In this document: piece after piece, positions 1 through 8,904 of the stretch
Layout: the number at the start of each line of letters is the position of its first letter
How positions within the stretch are numbered: position 1 is the stretch's first letter
Assembly: GCA_902787955.1 (NCBI GenBank)
Contig: CADAIJ010000001.1
Location: 186,001 to 250,000 of the forward strand
DNA length: 64,000 nt
Reading direction: 5' to 3'
Source of the DNA: an uncultured Erysipelotrichaceae bacterium
GTDB taxonomy: Bacteria > Bacillota_I > Bacilli_A > RFN20 > CAG-826
Position numbers and translations under genes: made by a program
The notes under the pieces: generated by a model
Seen by the model: only the letters and a program-made list of their open reading frames with translations
The model's database searches: none
What the model was told of the DNA's origin: nothing

Positions 1-46
1 GGGCTTCGTCTAAAGATTCATTTTCACGAACAACTGTTTTTGGCAT
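1..46 (-). CDS. rpsU: 30S ribosomal protein S21, N-terminal part (cut by window edge)
   Basis: The 15 visible codons read MPKTVVRENESLDEA, the characteristic start of ribosomal protein S21. S21 is a small basic protein of the 30S subunit needed for initiation. An AAGGAG ribosome binding site lies 8 nt upstream of the ATG at 44-46. The rest of the gene is outside the window. Position after rsmE and mtaB in transcription order matches the Bacillus yqeU-yqeV-rpsU order, which supports the call. Confidence 0.9.
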   Translation of the reverse strand, partial: MPKTVVRENESLDEA

Positions 47-80
47 TATTTTTCATCTCCTTCCGTGTCTAGATTTGAGA

Positions 81-722
81 TTACTCAGTGACAATTTTAA
101 CACCTGAGGATGCGCCGATACGACTTGCACCAGCCTCAATCATTTCAAGTGCTTCTTTCTTATTATGAACACCACCACTAGCTTTGACGCCAAGATCATT
201 ACCAACAGTTTCTCTCATGAGTTTAACAGCGTGAACTGTTGCACCACCAGTTGAGAATCCGGTTGATGTTTTAACATAATCAGCGCCTGCTCTTTTAGAG
301 GCTAAGGAGCATTCTTTGATTTCTTCATCAGTAAGCAAACAAGTTTCTAAAATTACTTTTAGTAATGTCTTACCACAAGCTTCTTTAATAGCGTGGATTT
401 CTTCTTCAACAAATAAGAAGTTATGTTCTTTTGCTTTAGCGATATTGATGACCATATCGATTTCATCTGCACCATTATTAATTGCATCTTTAGTTTCAAA
501 AACTTTAGTTGCAGTTGTATTAGCACCAAGAGGGAAACCGATGACGGTACAAACTTTAACATCGCTGCCTTTTAATTCTTTTTTAGCTAAAGCGACATTT
601 GCAGGATTAACGCAAACAGACATAAAGTCATATTGTTTAGCTTCAGCGCAAAGACGAATAATATCTTCGCTAGTTGCTTGAGGTTTTAAGATTGTGTGAT
701 CAATGTATTTACTTAGTTTCAT
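81..722 (-). CDS. deoC: Deoxyribose-phosphate aldolase
   Basis: The 213-residue protein has the normal length of bacterial DeoC, a class I aldolase that splits 2-deoxyribose-5-phosphate into glyceraldehyde-3-phosphate and acetaldehyde during deoxynucleoside salvage. The Schiff-base lysine sits in the [13 protein letters not shown] motif near residue 151, and the second conserved lysine is in VKASGGV near residue 180. The N-terminus (YIDHTILKP) is typical. No ribosome binding site precedes the ATG. Instead a TTTACA/TATAAT promoter ends 10 nt before it, so translation from a leaderless or near-leaderless mRNA is likely. It lies between rpmF and rpsU; no other deo genes are nearby. Confidence 0.95.
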   Translation of the reverse strand: MKLSKYIDHTILKPQATSEDIIRLCAEAKQYDFMSVCVNPANVALAKKELKGSDVKVCTVIGFPLGANTTATKVFETKDAINNGADEIDMVINIAKAKEHNFLFVEEEIHAIKEACGKTLLKVILETCLLTDEEIKECSLASKRAGADYVKTSTGFSTGGATVHAVKLMRETVGNDLGVKASGGVHNKKEALEMIEAGASRIGASSGVKIVTE

Positions 723-732
723 AGTGATTTGA

Positions 733-762
733 ATTATAAAATAAATTTATAATAGTTGTAAA
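733..762 (-). promoter_or_regulatory. deoC promoter (TTTACA-N18-TATAAT), very close to the start codon
   Basis: On the minus strand TTTACA (757-762) and TATAAT (733-738) are separated by 18 bp. The ATG begins 10 nt after the -10 box, so the predicted transcript starts only about 3-4 nt before the ATG. This spacing, not a missing annotation, explains the absence of a Shine-Dalgarno sequence. Confidence 0.6.
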
Positions 763-765
763 GAA

Positions 766-957
766 CTATTCACCTTTTGTGGTCTTAACTTCTTTAACTT
801 GTTTGCCATTATAATAACCACATTTTGGGCAAACGTTGTGGGATTTAATTGTCGCGCCACAGTTTGGGCATTTAACTAAACCAGAAACACTTAACTTGAA
901 GTGTGTTCTTCTCATTCTTTTACTAGTTTTACTTGTTCTTCTAAATGGGACTGCCAT
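766..957 (-). CDS. rpmF: 50S ribosomal protein L32
   Basis: This 63-residue basic protein begins [17 protein letters not shown], the L32 signature. Two Cys pairs (CPNC near residue 31 and CPKC near residue 44) form the zinc-binding version of L32. It is a structural component of the large ribosomal subunit. An AGAAGGTG ribosome binding site lies just upstream of the ATG. Keeping all four cysteines implies the Zn-dependent paralogue; no Cys-free copy is visible in the window. Confidence 0.96.
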   Translation of the reverse strand: MAVPFRRTSKTSKRMRRTHFKLSVSGLVKCPNCGATIKSHNVCPKCGYYNGKQVKEVKTTKGE

Positions 958-1076
958 ATGTATTCACCTTCTTTCAAACGGAGGATATTATAAATAAAAT
1001 TTAAAATAAGTCAAAAATTTTTTAGACAATGTTTAATATTTTATGAAAAAGTGCCGAATATATCGACACTATATTT

Positions 1077-2330
1077 TTAGATTTTTATTTTAACCACTTG
1101 GCCGATATAACTATCAGGCAAATCGACATTTACTTTTAAGTAATTGGAGGTATAACCACTTAGAAGACCAGTGAGTTTGTTACGTTCTTCAATGATTATT
1201 TCCATCTCTTTACCTATAAATCTATCACGGTAATTCTTTTCGAGCTCTTTAGATAACTTAAGTAACTTATTAACTCTTTCCGTTTTAACCTTAGGATCAA
1301 CTTGGTCTTTCATCGTATAGGCTTTTGTACCTTCACGCGCTGAAAATGGAAAAACATGAAGTTCTGCAAAATTAACTTTCTTAATGAATTCATATGTTTC
1401 GTTAAAGTGTTCTTCGCTTTCACCTGGGAAACCAACGATAACATCAGTGGTAATTGCTATATCTGGATTAGCCTCTCTAATACGACTAACTTTAGTTAAA
1501 AAGTCATCAACATTATATTTTCGTCCCATTCTTTTTAAGGTATCCTTGCATCCTGATTGTAGAGGCATATGAAGGTGAGATGCTAAATTCTTTCTTGTTC
1601 TAATAAGTTCGATTAATTTATCATCAATTTCACTTTCTTCAATAGAAGATATTCTTAAACGATATAGATTTGGAATATCTAAGATTTCTTCAACTAAATC
1701 AGAGAAAGTTAAACCTTTAATATCCACGCCATAATGGGCGGTATGAATACCAGTTAAAACAAACTCTTTATAGCCTAAAGACATAAGGTGTTTAATTTCG
1801 TTAATAATCTCATCTTTTGGTCTACTTCTTGCATTCCCTCTTATATAAGGAATGAGACAATATGTGCAGAAATTATTGCAGCCATCTTCGATTTTAATAT
1901 ACGCTCTTGTGGATTCAGGAACCGCAAAAGAAATGAATGATTCATATTCTAAATGTCTAGTGTCATCACTAATTAAGACGATTTGTGCGTGGTTTTTCTT
2001 AAATTCTTCCACTAAATCAAAGATTTTATTTCGATATTTAACCCCTAAAATTATGTCAGCGTTAAAGCCTTTAATTATTTCGCTCGCGTGTTGAGAATAG
2101 CAACCCATTGTGACAATAATCGCGTTAGGAAAATTTCTTCTTTCTCTACGAATAATTTGGCGGGATTTTTGATCAGCAGTTGACGTAACTGAACAAGTAT
2201 TTATCACTATTACTTCTGGATCTTTTTCGTTTAAGGTATAACCGTGTATTCGAAAAATCTCCTCGGTCGCGGAGTTTTCATAAGTATTAACTTTGCAGCC
2301 TAAAGCGATAAATTTAAATGTCTTATCCAC
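1077..2330 (-). CDS. mtaB: tRNA (t6A37) methylthiotransferase MtaB
   Basis: This 417-residue radical-SAM enzyme converts t6A37 to ms2t6A in tRNAs decoding ANN codons. The N-terminal UPF0004 domain begins with ALGCKVNTYE, the motif that separates MtaB from MiaB and RimO. The radical-SAM cluster motif CNNFCTYC lies near residue 151, and a C-terminal TRAM-like domain starts around residue 345. Translation starts at a GTG (2328-2330) that overlaps the stop of the upstream gene (TAGTG), so the two are translationally coupled. It belongs to the rsmE-mtaB-rpsU cluster conserved in Firmicutes. Confidence 0.93.
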   Translation of the reverse strand: MDKTFKFIALGCKVNTYENSATEEIFRIHGYTLNEKDPEVIVINTCSVTSTADQKSRQIIRRERRNFPNAIIVTMGCYSQHASEIIKGFNADIILGVKYRNKIFDLVEEFKKNHAQIVLISDDTRHLEYESFISFAVPESTRAYIKIEDGCNNFCTYCLIPYIRGNARSRPKDEIINEIKHLMSLGYKEFVLTGIHTAHYGVDIKGLTFSDLVEEILDIPNLYRLRISSIEESEIDDKLIELIRTRKNLASHLHMPLQSGCKDTLKRMGRKYNVDDFLTKVSRIREANPDIAITTDVIVGFPGESEEHFNETYEFIKKVNFAELHVFPFSAREGTKAYTMKDQVDPKVKTERVNKLLKLSKELEKNYRDRFIGKEMEIIIEERNKLTGLLSGYTSNYLKVNVDLPDSYIGQVVKIKI

Positions 2331-3115
2331 TAGATGAGTTTACTTTCTTTTTTATGATGGAATTTATATTCGTTGTGTTTGATCTTATAGATAAGTTTAG
2401 AAGAGATTAAGTTATTTTTAATAAGTTCTTGATAAACACCTTCTCGGTCATCATTAAGATAGGCTTTAACAACACCTTCTGTTCTTTGGACAATGTGGTT
2501 ATCAACAACTTTCTTTAAGTATTTATCAAATAAAGCTATTCTAGCGTCTAATCTTCCTTGATTATTTATAAAATAAAGAGTTCTAAAGTCGTAATGATAG
2601 ACCACTAAAACATCATCATCTTGATGAATAGTTACAAATTTCGTAAATAAGGAAGAATATAAAGAGAAATTGTATGTTTCAAAGATATCGATACAACTCG
2701 TGGAATAATCAGTAAATAACTTTGAATAAGGGGCTTTAAGAAGCTTACCAAAGTCACGGTAATAAAGAAGATTAATGGCCTTTGGGAAGATTGGAACGAA
2801 GATCTTAGTCTTATTTTCCAAGATATAAGGATGGTTAGTCATCTTTTCATAGATATAAGCTTGAGCTTCTTCGGTATTCATCTTTGATGAACCATAGGCA
2901 AAAGTAATCGCTTCTTCTAAGTCTTTTTTATTTAAGATGGAGCGGATAATGATGTTCGCTCTTATGATATCAAATTCATTGGTAGGATTCTGTAAGAACC
3001 TATATTGTTCAATATTAAAGAATAGATGTCGATTTTGGTTATAAAAAAGATATTCTTCACTATTACGGAAGCCTTTTTTTATTTGATATTTCGCTAAAGT
3101 ATCGTAGAACTTCAT
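2330..3115 (-). CDS. Hypothetical protein between rsmE and mtaB
   Basis: I do not recognise this 261-residue soluble protein. It has no signal peptide, membrane segment or obvious catalytic motif, and is rich in aromatic and charged residues (many Tyr, Phe, Lys). A short run, DDDVLVVYHYDFRTLYF, sits near residue 165, and the C-terminus is basic (KFHHKKESKLI). It starts directly after the rsmE stop and its own stop overlaps the mtaB start by one base. It is therefore part of the RNA-modification operon, which hints at, but does not prove, a role in RNA or ribosome biology. Confidence 0.7.
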   Translation of the reverse strand: MKFYDTLAKYQIKKGFRNSEEYLFYNQNRHLFFNIEQYRFLQNPTNEFDIIRANIIIRSILNKKDLEEAITFAYGSSKMNTEEAQAYIYEKMTNHPYILENKTKIFVPIFPKAINLLYYRDFGKLLKAPYSKLFTDYSTSCIDIFETYNFSLYSSLFTKFVTIHQDDDVLVVYHYDFRTLYFINNQGRLDARIALFDKYLKKVVDNHIVQRTEGVVKAYLNDDREGVYQELIKNNLISSKLIYKIKHNEYKFHHKKESKLI

Positions 3116-3829
3116 CTATTTCTCCAAATATGAACCAATAACACTTAAAGCATACATTGAAGCTGTTTCAGCGCGCAAGATTCTTTTTCCTAAGGAAATA
3201 TTATCATATCCGATTGAATTTAGGTAGGTAACTTCTTTTTCACTGAAGCCACCTTCTGGACCAATCACAATGATAATAGAATCGGTTGGTGAAACTTTAT
3301 TTAACTTTGTATAAAAAGACGAGGTATCCCCTGCTTCTTTTTCATACGCTAAAAGTTTAAGTGAAGCGTTAACTTTATTTAGTTCAGTTAGATTTAAACA
3401 TGTTAAAGAAGGAATCATACTTCTTTTCGATTGTTCACTCGCTTCTTTAAGGATCTTTAAATAACGGTCTTTTTTCGATTCAAATTGATCTTTTGATATA
3501 ACTTTAACCGTTCTTTCTGTATTTAAAATAATGATTTCATAAACACCAAGTTCAGTAGCTTTTTGAAGGACTAAATCAAAGTGATCTCCTTTTAAAGGAG
3601 CGAACGCTAAAATGAGTCTATTTTTAAGCTCATGGTCTTCTTTAATTTCTTCAATAATTTTCGTTTCAAATGGAGTAAAGGAAGTGATTTTAACAAGATA
3701 AACTTTATTATCGCTAACGAATTCAAATTCGTCCCCCACTTTCATTCTCATTACTTTCGAAATATGAAAAAAGTCTTCTTTGGAAAGACTAACGTTATTA
3801 TTAATTAAAGAACCAAAATATCTTTGCAT
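3116..3829 (-). CDS. rsmE: 16S rRNA (uracil1498-N3)-methyltransferase RsmE
   Basis: This 237-residue SPOUT-superfamily methyltransferase methylates U1498 of 16S rRNA using S-adenosylmethionine. The knotted C-terminal domain carries IGPEGGFSEKEV near residue 190 and LGKRILRAETA near residue 215, which bind the cofactor. A PUA-like N-terminal domain (ISKVMRMKVGDEF) precedes it. Its ATG overlaps the stop of the upstream zinc-ribbon gene (TAATG) and the next gene follows with no gap, so this is a tight operon. Confidence 0.94.
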   Translation of the reverse strand: MQRYFGSLINNNVSLSKEDFFHISKVMRMKVGDEFEFVSDNKVYLVKITSFTPFETKIIEEIKEDHELKNRLILAFAPLKGDHFDLVLQKATELGVYEIIILNTERTVKVISKDQFESKKDRYLKILKEASEQSKRSMIPSLTCLNLTELNKVNASLKLLAYEKEAGDTSSFYTKLNKVSPTDSIIIVIGPEGGFSEKEVTYLNSIGYDNISLGKRILRAETASMYALSVIGSYLEK

Positions 3830-4266
3830 TAGCGAAGGAACTCCCCGTCTCCATCTTTAATATCGCTGCTTTTAAAATATTTAATTCCTAAATATATATA
3901 GAATAATTCTAAAGCGACATAAGGAAGGATAAGGAAAAGGATAGATTGATAAACAAACACATAAAGAAGAACCATAACTAGGTATAAGACTAAGGTGACA
4001 CCTAAAGAAATGAAACCTAATTTATTCTTCTTTATATAGAAGAAGTTAGCACCAAAAATTCCTAAAAAGATAGCAAGAAGTCCAGCGGTTTGTTTCTTTT
4101 TAAAGTTAACTTCCATATCTGGATCTTGTTTAATTGGATCAAACGCTTTAGTGAAATCTTCAGTGTAATCTCCTACTCCTTCAAGTGGTTTTAAGCCACC
4201 ACAAAAAGGACAAATATCTTTATCTAATTTAGAGATTGTTTCGTGACAGTATTTACATTTCGCCAT
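3829..4266 (-). CDS. Zinc-ribbon membrane protein
   Basis: This 145-residue protein starts with a four-Cys zinc ribbon (CKYC near residue 4, CPFC near residue 19). A hydrophilic linker and three hydrophobic segments follow (about 63-80, 85-107 and 108-130), the first containing GIFGANFFYIKK. The layout recalls small zinc-ribbon/TM2-like membrane proteins of Firmicutes, for which no biochemical role is established. It is the first gene of the rsmE-mtaB operon. A hypothetical membrane-associated function is the most that can be said. Confidence 0.75.
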   Translation of the reverse strand: MAKCKYCHETISKLDKDICPFCGGLKPLEGVGDYTEDFTKAFDPIKQDPDMEVNFKKKQTAGLLAIFLGIFGANFFYIKKNKLGFISLGVTLVLYLVMVLLYVFVYQSILFLILPYVALELFYIYLGIKYFKSSDIKDGDGEFLR

Positions 4267-4367
4267 AGTGCAATTATATTAGCACAACTATTTTATTTTT
4301 AAATATCTTTTCTAAAGAAAATTTACACTGAGATGTAGATTAGCTATTTATATTGTTATTTTTCATT

Positions 4368-4396
4368 AAAAAAGGATCCCATACGTAATGAGATCC
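4368..4396 (-). terminator. Rho-independent terminator of the clostripain-like gene
   Basis: On the minus strand a 7-bp stem (4390-4396 pairing with 4374-4380, one G-U) with a 9-nt loop is followed by six Ts (A-run at 4368-4373). It lies 22 nt after the stop codon of the protease gene. Confidence 0.75.
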
Positions 4397-4418
4397 GTTA
4401 TTTTGTTATTGTTTTGAA

Positions 4419-6776
4419 TTAATACCAGCTACTGCCTGAACTGCCATAAGATTTAACCATTTTCCACCATGTTGGGAAGAGGTTAGTAGTTAAGATAGAA
4501 GAATTATCACTACCGGTAAGGGAGAAACATAAACCATTACCTTTGTTACTTGCCCCAACTTTGCTATAAATGACAAGATTATTAAAGGCGGCTAATAAGG
4601 CAGTATTATCGATAGAATATGAAGTCTTAACTAAGTTAATGAAGTCTTTGGCATCATAAACATCATATTCAGAATAGTTAGTGCAATTACTAGTAATCTT
4701 ATTCTTCAAACTATTAAATTTGGAACTAGATGTAATACCTAATTTAGAAGTCATAGTTTCCCAAGCGGAAATATATGCATCCATCTTAGTTAAGTCTAAA
4801 ACTGATAAAGTTGCGTCGTTGTAGTTTTTATAGGCTTCACCTTGTTCTTTAAAATCAGAAACGTAGCATTGATATTCACTAATATAGTCATCATCAGATA
4901 AATGTTCTTCTTCAATTAAGTAGTTATAGTAATTAAGATAACTTTCGGAATAACTATTATAGTTATCACCACATTTTTTAACGTAGGTGTCGACAATTTC
5001 TTTGCCTAGTGTTGGGGTGGAAATAGCAGGATTTGCATATAAATCATCAAGCCAATTATCATAATCCCAGCCTTCACCAGGTTCAGTTTCTTGTGAACAA
5101 ACCATGTAGTTAAAGAATTTAGCGTTATAAGAAGCAATATCTTGTTGCGCCATTAAGCAGCAGTCGTAGCCGATCCATTCAAGGTTTGTAGAACGTTTTG
5201 CATTCTTAAAGGCGTTAGTGAACGCAGTATCCATTTCATCATAAGTTAAGATATCGTAATTAAAGATTTCATCTTGGCAGCAACCACCTAAAGCACCTCC
5301 GTGGTCCCACATGATAACGGCAGTTTTTTCCGCTGGATATTCTTTTAAGCCCCATTCCATAAAGGATTGGAAGGTAGATGATTTACCCATGCTTGCATTA
5401 GTTAAGCTATCAACTTTTTGTAAGGAATTATTCTTAACTTGATAACGGCCGAGTTCGCTAGCGGATACTCCATATTTAGAGTTCCAAGCTTTAGAACCAC
5501 CAGTTTCAACAATAATATTGACATTACTTGGTTGGTTAGCAGTTTCAACGATTTCAGTTAAGTTAGCAGTCGCAAGGCTAGCACCTTCTAAATCAGTTCC
5601 TTTGCCTTGTTCATAACCACTTTCAAGGTTAGAACCGCATAAATAAATCATAATTGTGTAAGCATCAAGAGTTGCTTCAGTGACAGTAACGGAGAATGAT
5701 TTAACAATCTTTTTTTCGTTTTCACCAGTGACAGTAACATCAATAGATGTTGAACCTTCTTTTACCGCGGTCATTAAACCAGAATCATTAATAGTTAAGA
5801 CACTTGTATCGTTTGATTTAAATGTCACGTTCTTTTGGTTTGTATTTTCCGGAACATAGTTAACAGTGAGCTTAGAAGATTTACCTTCACTGATTTCATT
5901 TTCACCAGTAAGTGTAAAGTCAGTCGCATAAACTGGATCAATCTTTTCAAAGAAGGAGATAGATCCTTTTTGTGAATCATATAAAGAGAATCTTGGGGAA
6001 CGAGAATTCCAGCCTAAAATCCATTTATTAACGTTATTAGAAACAACACCAAAACCATCCTCATAGAAGGCAAAGGAAGAATATTCGTTAATCTCATCAA
6101 TCATGACAAGATAATTATTATTACTAGTTTGTCCTGCTAAATATTTTTTATTAAAAATATCATAGAAAGCGTAGGAATCTTCTTCACTACCTGCTTTGAC
6201 TTCAAATACACCAAAGCCTTCTTGATAGGTGATTGCATTATTAGTAATTGTGGCATCTGCTCCTGGACGATAGTTTGTAGAATGAGATTTAGCCATTATT
6301 TTGCCACTTCCAGATGAAGCATTTGCAATCATAAGATAAGAACCAATGGTAAGATCTTCTGTTAAAGTGTAAGTTCCTTCATAAGGATAATGTTCTTCTT
6401 CGCTAGTGGTTTCAGTAGTAGATTCACTGCTACTAGATTCACTTGAGGATTCAGAACTAGTTTCGCTAGTACTTTCTTCACTAGTTGTGGATTCTTCTGA
6501 TGTAGTAGATTCTTCGCTAGTTGTACTTTCTTCACTAGTCACTGATGTTCCTTCACTAGTTGTAGTTTCTTCAGAAGTAGTTGTTTCTTCAGAGGTTGTA
6601 GTTTCAGTTGAAGTTGTAGTCTCAGTTGAAGTTACACTAGTCGTGGAAGTAGTTTCACTTGTAGTAGATGTTGTGGATGTTTCAGTTGAATTTGATGGGT
6701 TAACTGGAGTACCTCCACAAGCCACTAAAAGGAGTGCGGATATAGATAGGATCGATAGTTTATTCATTTTATTCAT
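4419..6776 (-). CDS. Clostripain-family (C11) cysteine protease lipoprotein with Ig-like domain
   Basis: The 785-residue precursor has a lipoprotein signal with lipobox LVAC (Cys20). A roughly 100-residue Thr/Ser/Glu linker (about 24-128) follows, then a beta-rich region, a BIG2-type Ig-like domain (about 275-370) and a C-terminal C11 peptidase domain (from about 375). The catalytic His is in WDHGG near residue 492, and the catalytic Cys is in GYDCCLMA near residues 539-540. Known C11 enzymes cleave after Arg or Lys; the specificity here is not visible. An AAAGGAGGT site 7 nt before the ATG at 6774-6776 fixes the start. It is probably a cell-surface protease acting on host or dietary protein, transcribed alone. 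Confidence 0.88.
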   Translation of the reverse strand: MNKMNKLSILSISALLLVACGGTPVNPSNSTETSTTSTTSETTSTTSVTSTETTTSTETTTSEETTTSEETTTSEGTSVTSEESTTSEESTTSEESTTSEESTSETSSESSSESSSSESTTETTSEEEHYPYEGTYTLTEDLTIGSYLMIANASSGSGKIMAKSHSTNYRPGADATITNNAITYQEGFGVFEVKAGSEEDSYAFYDIFNKKYLAGQTSNNNYLVMIDEINEYSSFAFYEDGFGVVSNNVNKWILGWNSRSPRFSLYDSQKGSISFFEKIDPVYATDFTLTGENEISEGKSSKLTVNYVPENTNQKNVTFKSNDTSVLTINDSGLMTAVKEGSTSIDVTVTGENEKKIVKSFSVTVTEATLDAYTIMIYLCGSNLESGYEQGKGTDLEGASLATANLTEIVETANQPSNVNIIVETGGSKAWNSKYGVSASELGRYQVKNNSLQKVDSLTNASMGKSSTFQSFMEWGLKEYPAEKTAVIMWDHGGALGGCCQDEIFNYDILTYDEMDTAFTNAFKNAKRSTNLEWIGYDCCLMAQQDIASYNAKFFNYMVCSQETEPGEGWDYDNWLDDLYANPAISTPTLGKEIVDTYVKKCGDNYNSYSESYLNYYNYLIEEEHLSDDDYISEYQCYVSDFKEQGEAYKNYNDATLSVLDLTKMDAYISAWETMTSKLGITSSSKFNSLKNKITSNCTNYSEYDVYDAKDFINLVKTSYSIDNTALLAAFNNLVIYSKVGASNKGNGLCFSLTGSDNSSILTTNLFPTWWKMVKSYGSSGSSWY

Positions 6777-6892
6777 TCAAGTTACCTCCTTTAAGGCAAG
6801 AGAATAGTTTAGCACATTAATATTTTATGTGTAATAAATTTATTTATTTCGTACTTTTATGAATATGATTTTGGGTTTAAAATAATGAGGAA

Positions 6893-7396
6893 ATGAACGA
6901 AGAATTTAACGATAATCAGTATGATAATGAACGAATGAATCGCGGTAATAACGACGATACTTTCGAAGGTGATGCGCTTAAAGAAGCAAATAAAGTAACC
7001 GATTTAAAGAAGAATCAAAAGAAGATTAAAACTGCTTCAAAAGTTATTTCTTTAACTGCAGCGTTTTCTGGCGCTTTACTTGTCGCGTTAGGTCTTACTA
7101 ACATTTTTTCAAATAATCCAAACGCTTCATTTTCGTATAGTTTAAATAAGGGAGAAACCTCAATTACTCTAAATTACAGTGTTTCTTTAGAAAATATTAG
7201 TGACACCAAATCCTACTATTTAATAGTTGAAGCAAATGATAATGAACTGAGTAAGGATTATTTTGTTACTGCTAAAATAAGTTCATCTTTAGATGTAACT
7301 ACTTATAGCGATAATACTTCGTTTAGTTTTAAAGTATTCGATGATAAAAACAAAGTTTTTAAAGAAGAAACTTATATCTATAAAATTCCAGCCTAA
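6893..7396 (+). CDS. Single-pass membrane protein with extracytoplasmic beta domain, paired with MscS
   Basis: This 167-residue protein has an Asn/Asp/Glu-rich cytoplasmic N-terminus (1-45), one transmembrane helix (about 51-73) and a roughly 90-residue outer domain with an alternating beta-strand pattern. It has no cleavable signal or lipobox. GAGGAA precedes the ATG. The MscS gene starts 14 nt after its stop, so they form one transcript. The same architecture (acidic Asn-rich tail, one helix, outer beta domains, adjacent MscS) recurs at 57436-59679. I infer an accessory or sensor subunit of the channel, but no named family is recognised. Confidence 0.7.
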   Translation: MNEEFNDNQYDNERMNRGNNDDTFEGDALKEANKVTDLKKNQKKIKTASKVISLTAAFSGALLVALGLTNIFSNNPNASFSYSLNKGETSITLNYSVSLENISDTKSYYLIVEANDNELSKDYFVTAKISSSLDVTTYSDNTSFSFKVFDDKNKVFKEETYIYKIPA

Positions 7397-7410
7397 AGGA
7401 GAATAAAACT

Positions 7411-8469
7411 ATGGATTCAAAGAAACAAAATCATAAGATAACTAGAAATATCTTCCATTATCTAATTATCGCCCTCGCTATCGGCGCGGTAGTCGCTACT
7501 TACTATTTTAAAAATCCAATCAATGATTTCTTTGCTACTTTTGGGGACACTACTCAATACGGAAATCTAAACCAAACAGTTAGAGAAGTATTATGCTTTG
7601 TCCCAAATATTATCTATAGCATTCAAGTTGGGGCGTTAATGTTTGCCTTAGTCTTTTTAGTTAATACCTTAATTAAACAAGATATTGGACTTACCTTTAA
7701 AGGTAAAACCTTAGTTAAAGTCATCCTTTCCATCATCAAATGGATCATTATTATCTCAGGTATTATGTGGATCCTTGCAATATATGGAATCAATACATCC
7801 GCTTTATTAATATCCGCTGGAGTAATCACCTTAGTCGTAGGCTTAAGTGCTCAAAGCTTAATCAGCGATGTCTTAGCAGGATTATTTATCGTTATTGAAG
7901 GCGAATATTTAATCGGAGATATCGTAGTAATTGATGGTTATAGAGGTAAAGTTAAATCAATAGGCGTAAGAACCACTGCGATAGAAGATATCGGTGGAAA
8001 CGTTAAAATCATCAATAATAGTGAAATTAAAACGGTCATTAACTTAACCAATAATAAGTCTTTAGCGAAAGTCACAATGTATATCGCTTCTAGTGAAGAT
8101 TTAAGAAAAGTGGAAGATACTTTAGTAATCGCTATTCCATCAATTATGACTAAGCTCGAAAAATACGGAATTAGTGATTTAACTTATAAAGGTGTTAACG
8201 GTATCACTTCTGATGGTATGGCCTTAATCTTCACTGCTCACTGTTACGAAGAAGATATTTATGATGTGGAAAGACAACTCTACCGCGAATTCAAATATGT
8301 GATGGATGAAAATAATATCTCTGGTAATGAACCTTTAGTAATCCATGATCGAAGTGAAGAATTTAATGAGAGAATCAAAGAATATAAAGAAAAAGAAGTC
8401 GTGATTGAAGAACTTCCAAAGAAAGAAGAAACGGAAGAACTTGATGTCACTAGTGAAGAGAAAGAATAA
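7411..8469 (+). CDS. Mechanosensitive ion channel, MscS family
   Basis: The 352-residue protein has transmembrane segments near 13-33, 72-88 and 103-126, then the pore helix with the Ala/Gly-rich run ISAGVITLVVGLSAQSL (134-150). The SDVLAGLFIVIE hinge and the beta domain (IGDIVVIDGYRGKVKSIGVRTT) typical of MscS follow. Such channels open under membrane tension and release solutes during hypo-osmotic shock. The C-terminal tail is long and Glu/Lys-rich. AAAGGAG lies before the ATG. It is co-transcribed with the preceding single-pass protein and ends at a strong terminator. Confidence 0.92.
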   Translation: MDSKKQNHKITRNIFHYLIIALAIGAVVATYYFKNPINDFFATFGDTTQYGNLNQTVREVLCFVPNIIYSIQVGALMFALVFLVNTLIKQDIGLTFKGKTLVKVILSIIKWIIIISGIMWILAIYGINTSALLISAGVITLVVGLSAQSLISDVLAGLFIVIEGEYLIGDIVVIDGYRGKVKSIGVRTTAIEDIGGNVKIINNSEIKTVINLTNNKSLAKVTMYIASSEDLRKVEDTLVIAIPSIMTKLEKYGISDLTYKGVNGITSDGMALIFTAHCYEEDIYDVERQLYREFKYVMDENNISGNEPLVIHDRSEEFNERIKEYKEKEVVIEELPKKEETEELDVTSEEKE

Positions 8470-8474
8470 GAAAT

Positions 8475-8500
8475 AAGGAGTCCACTTCGGACTCCTTTCT
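8475..8500 (+). terminator. Terminator of the MscS operon
   Basis: A 9-bp perfect stem (8475-8483 with 8489-8497) with a 5-nt loop is followed by TTTCTTCT. The upstream A-rich flank may also let it stop minus-strand transcription of the convergent gene at 8519. Confidence 0.85.
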
Positions 8501-8518
8501 TCTAAAGAAGAACTTTTC

Positions 8519-8902
8519 TTATTCTTCATTGAGTTTAATTTCAATTTTATTTAATGTATCAAAGAAAATATAAGTACAATATAAAGGACCAAAGATTGTG
8601 ATTAAGCCTGGAATATTCCAGTAGAACATATTGTTAAAGGAAGTTAGTTTTCCTTCTATCTTAAGTTCTTTAGCTTTCTTATTAAGTTCGTCTGCTATGT
8701 TAGAGATCCAAATAACACATGGGATAAATAAAGTTACTATCCCTAATAGATACATTTTCCAATATGGAACGAATTTCTTATTAGTGATTTCCTCAATCTC
8801 TTTTTGGATACGTTTCATGAGAATGAGTAAAAAAATACCCATCGTGATGATATCAAGAAAGGCATAAAGCGCACCATTACGATAGGTATATTTATATTTC
8901 AT
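8519..8902 (-). CDS. DUF4234-like small membrane protein
   Basis: The 127-residue protein has four hydrophobic segments. Its N-terminal part (ALYAFLDIITMGIFLLILM) resembles DUF4234 proteins, which have an unknown role. A charged helix with EIEEITNKKF separates the first two segments. The ATG follows the upstream stop by 2 nt without its own ribosome binding site, so it is co-translated with the gene at 8905-9438. Confidence 0.65.
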   Translation of the reverse strand: MKYKYTYRNGALYAFLDIITMGIFLLILMKRIQKEIEEITNKKFVPYWKMYLLGIVTLFIPCVIWISNIADELNKKAKELKIEGKLTSFNNMFYWNIPGLITIFGPLYCTYIFFDTLNKIEIKLNEE

Positions 8903-8904
8903 TT

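Noticed and set aside
6406-6807. Open frame of 133 codons opposite the protease linker, rich in Val and Ser
   Set aside because: It is the antisense reading of the Thr/Ser/Glu repeats, has no ribosome binding site and does not resemble a protein.
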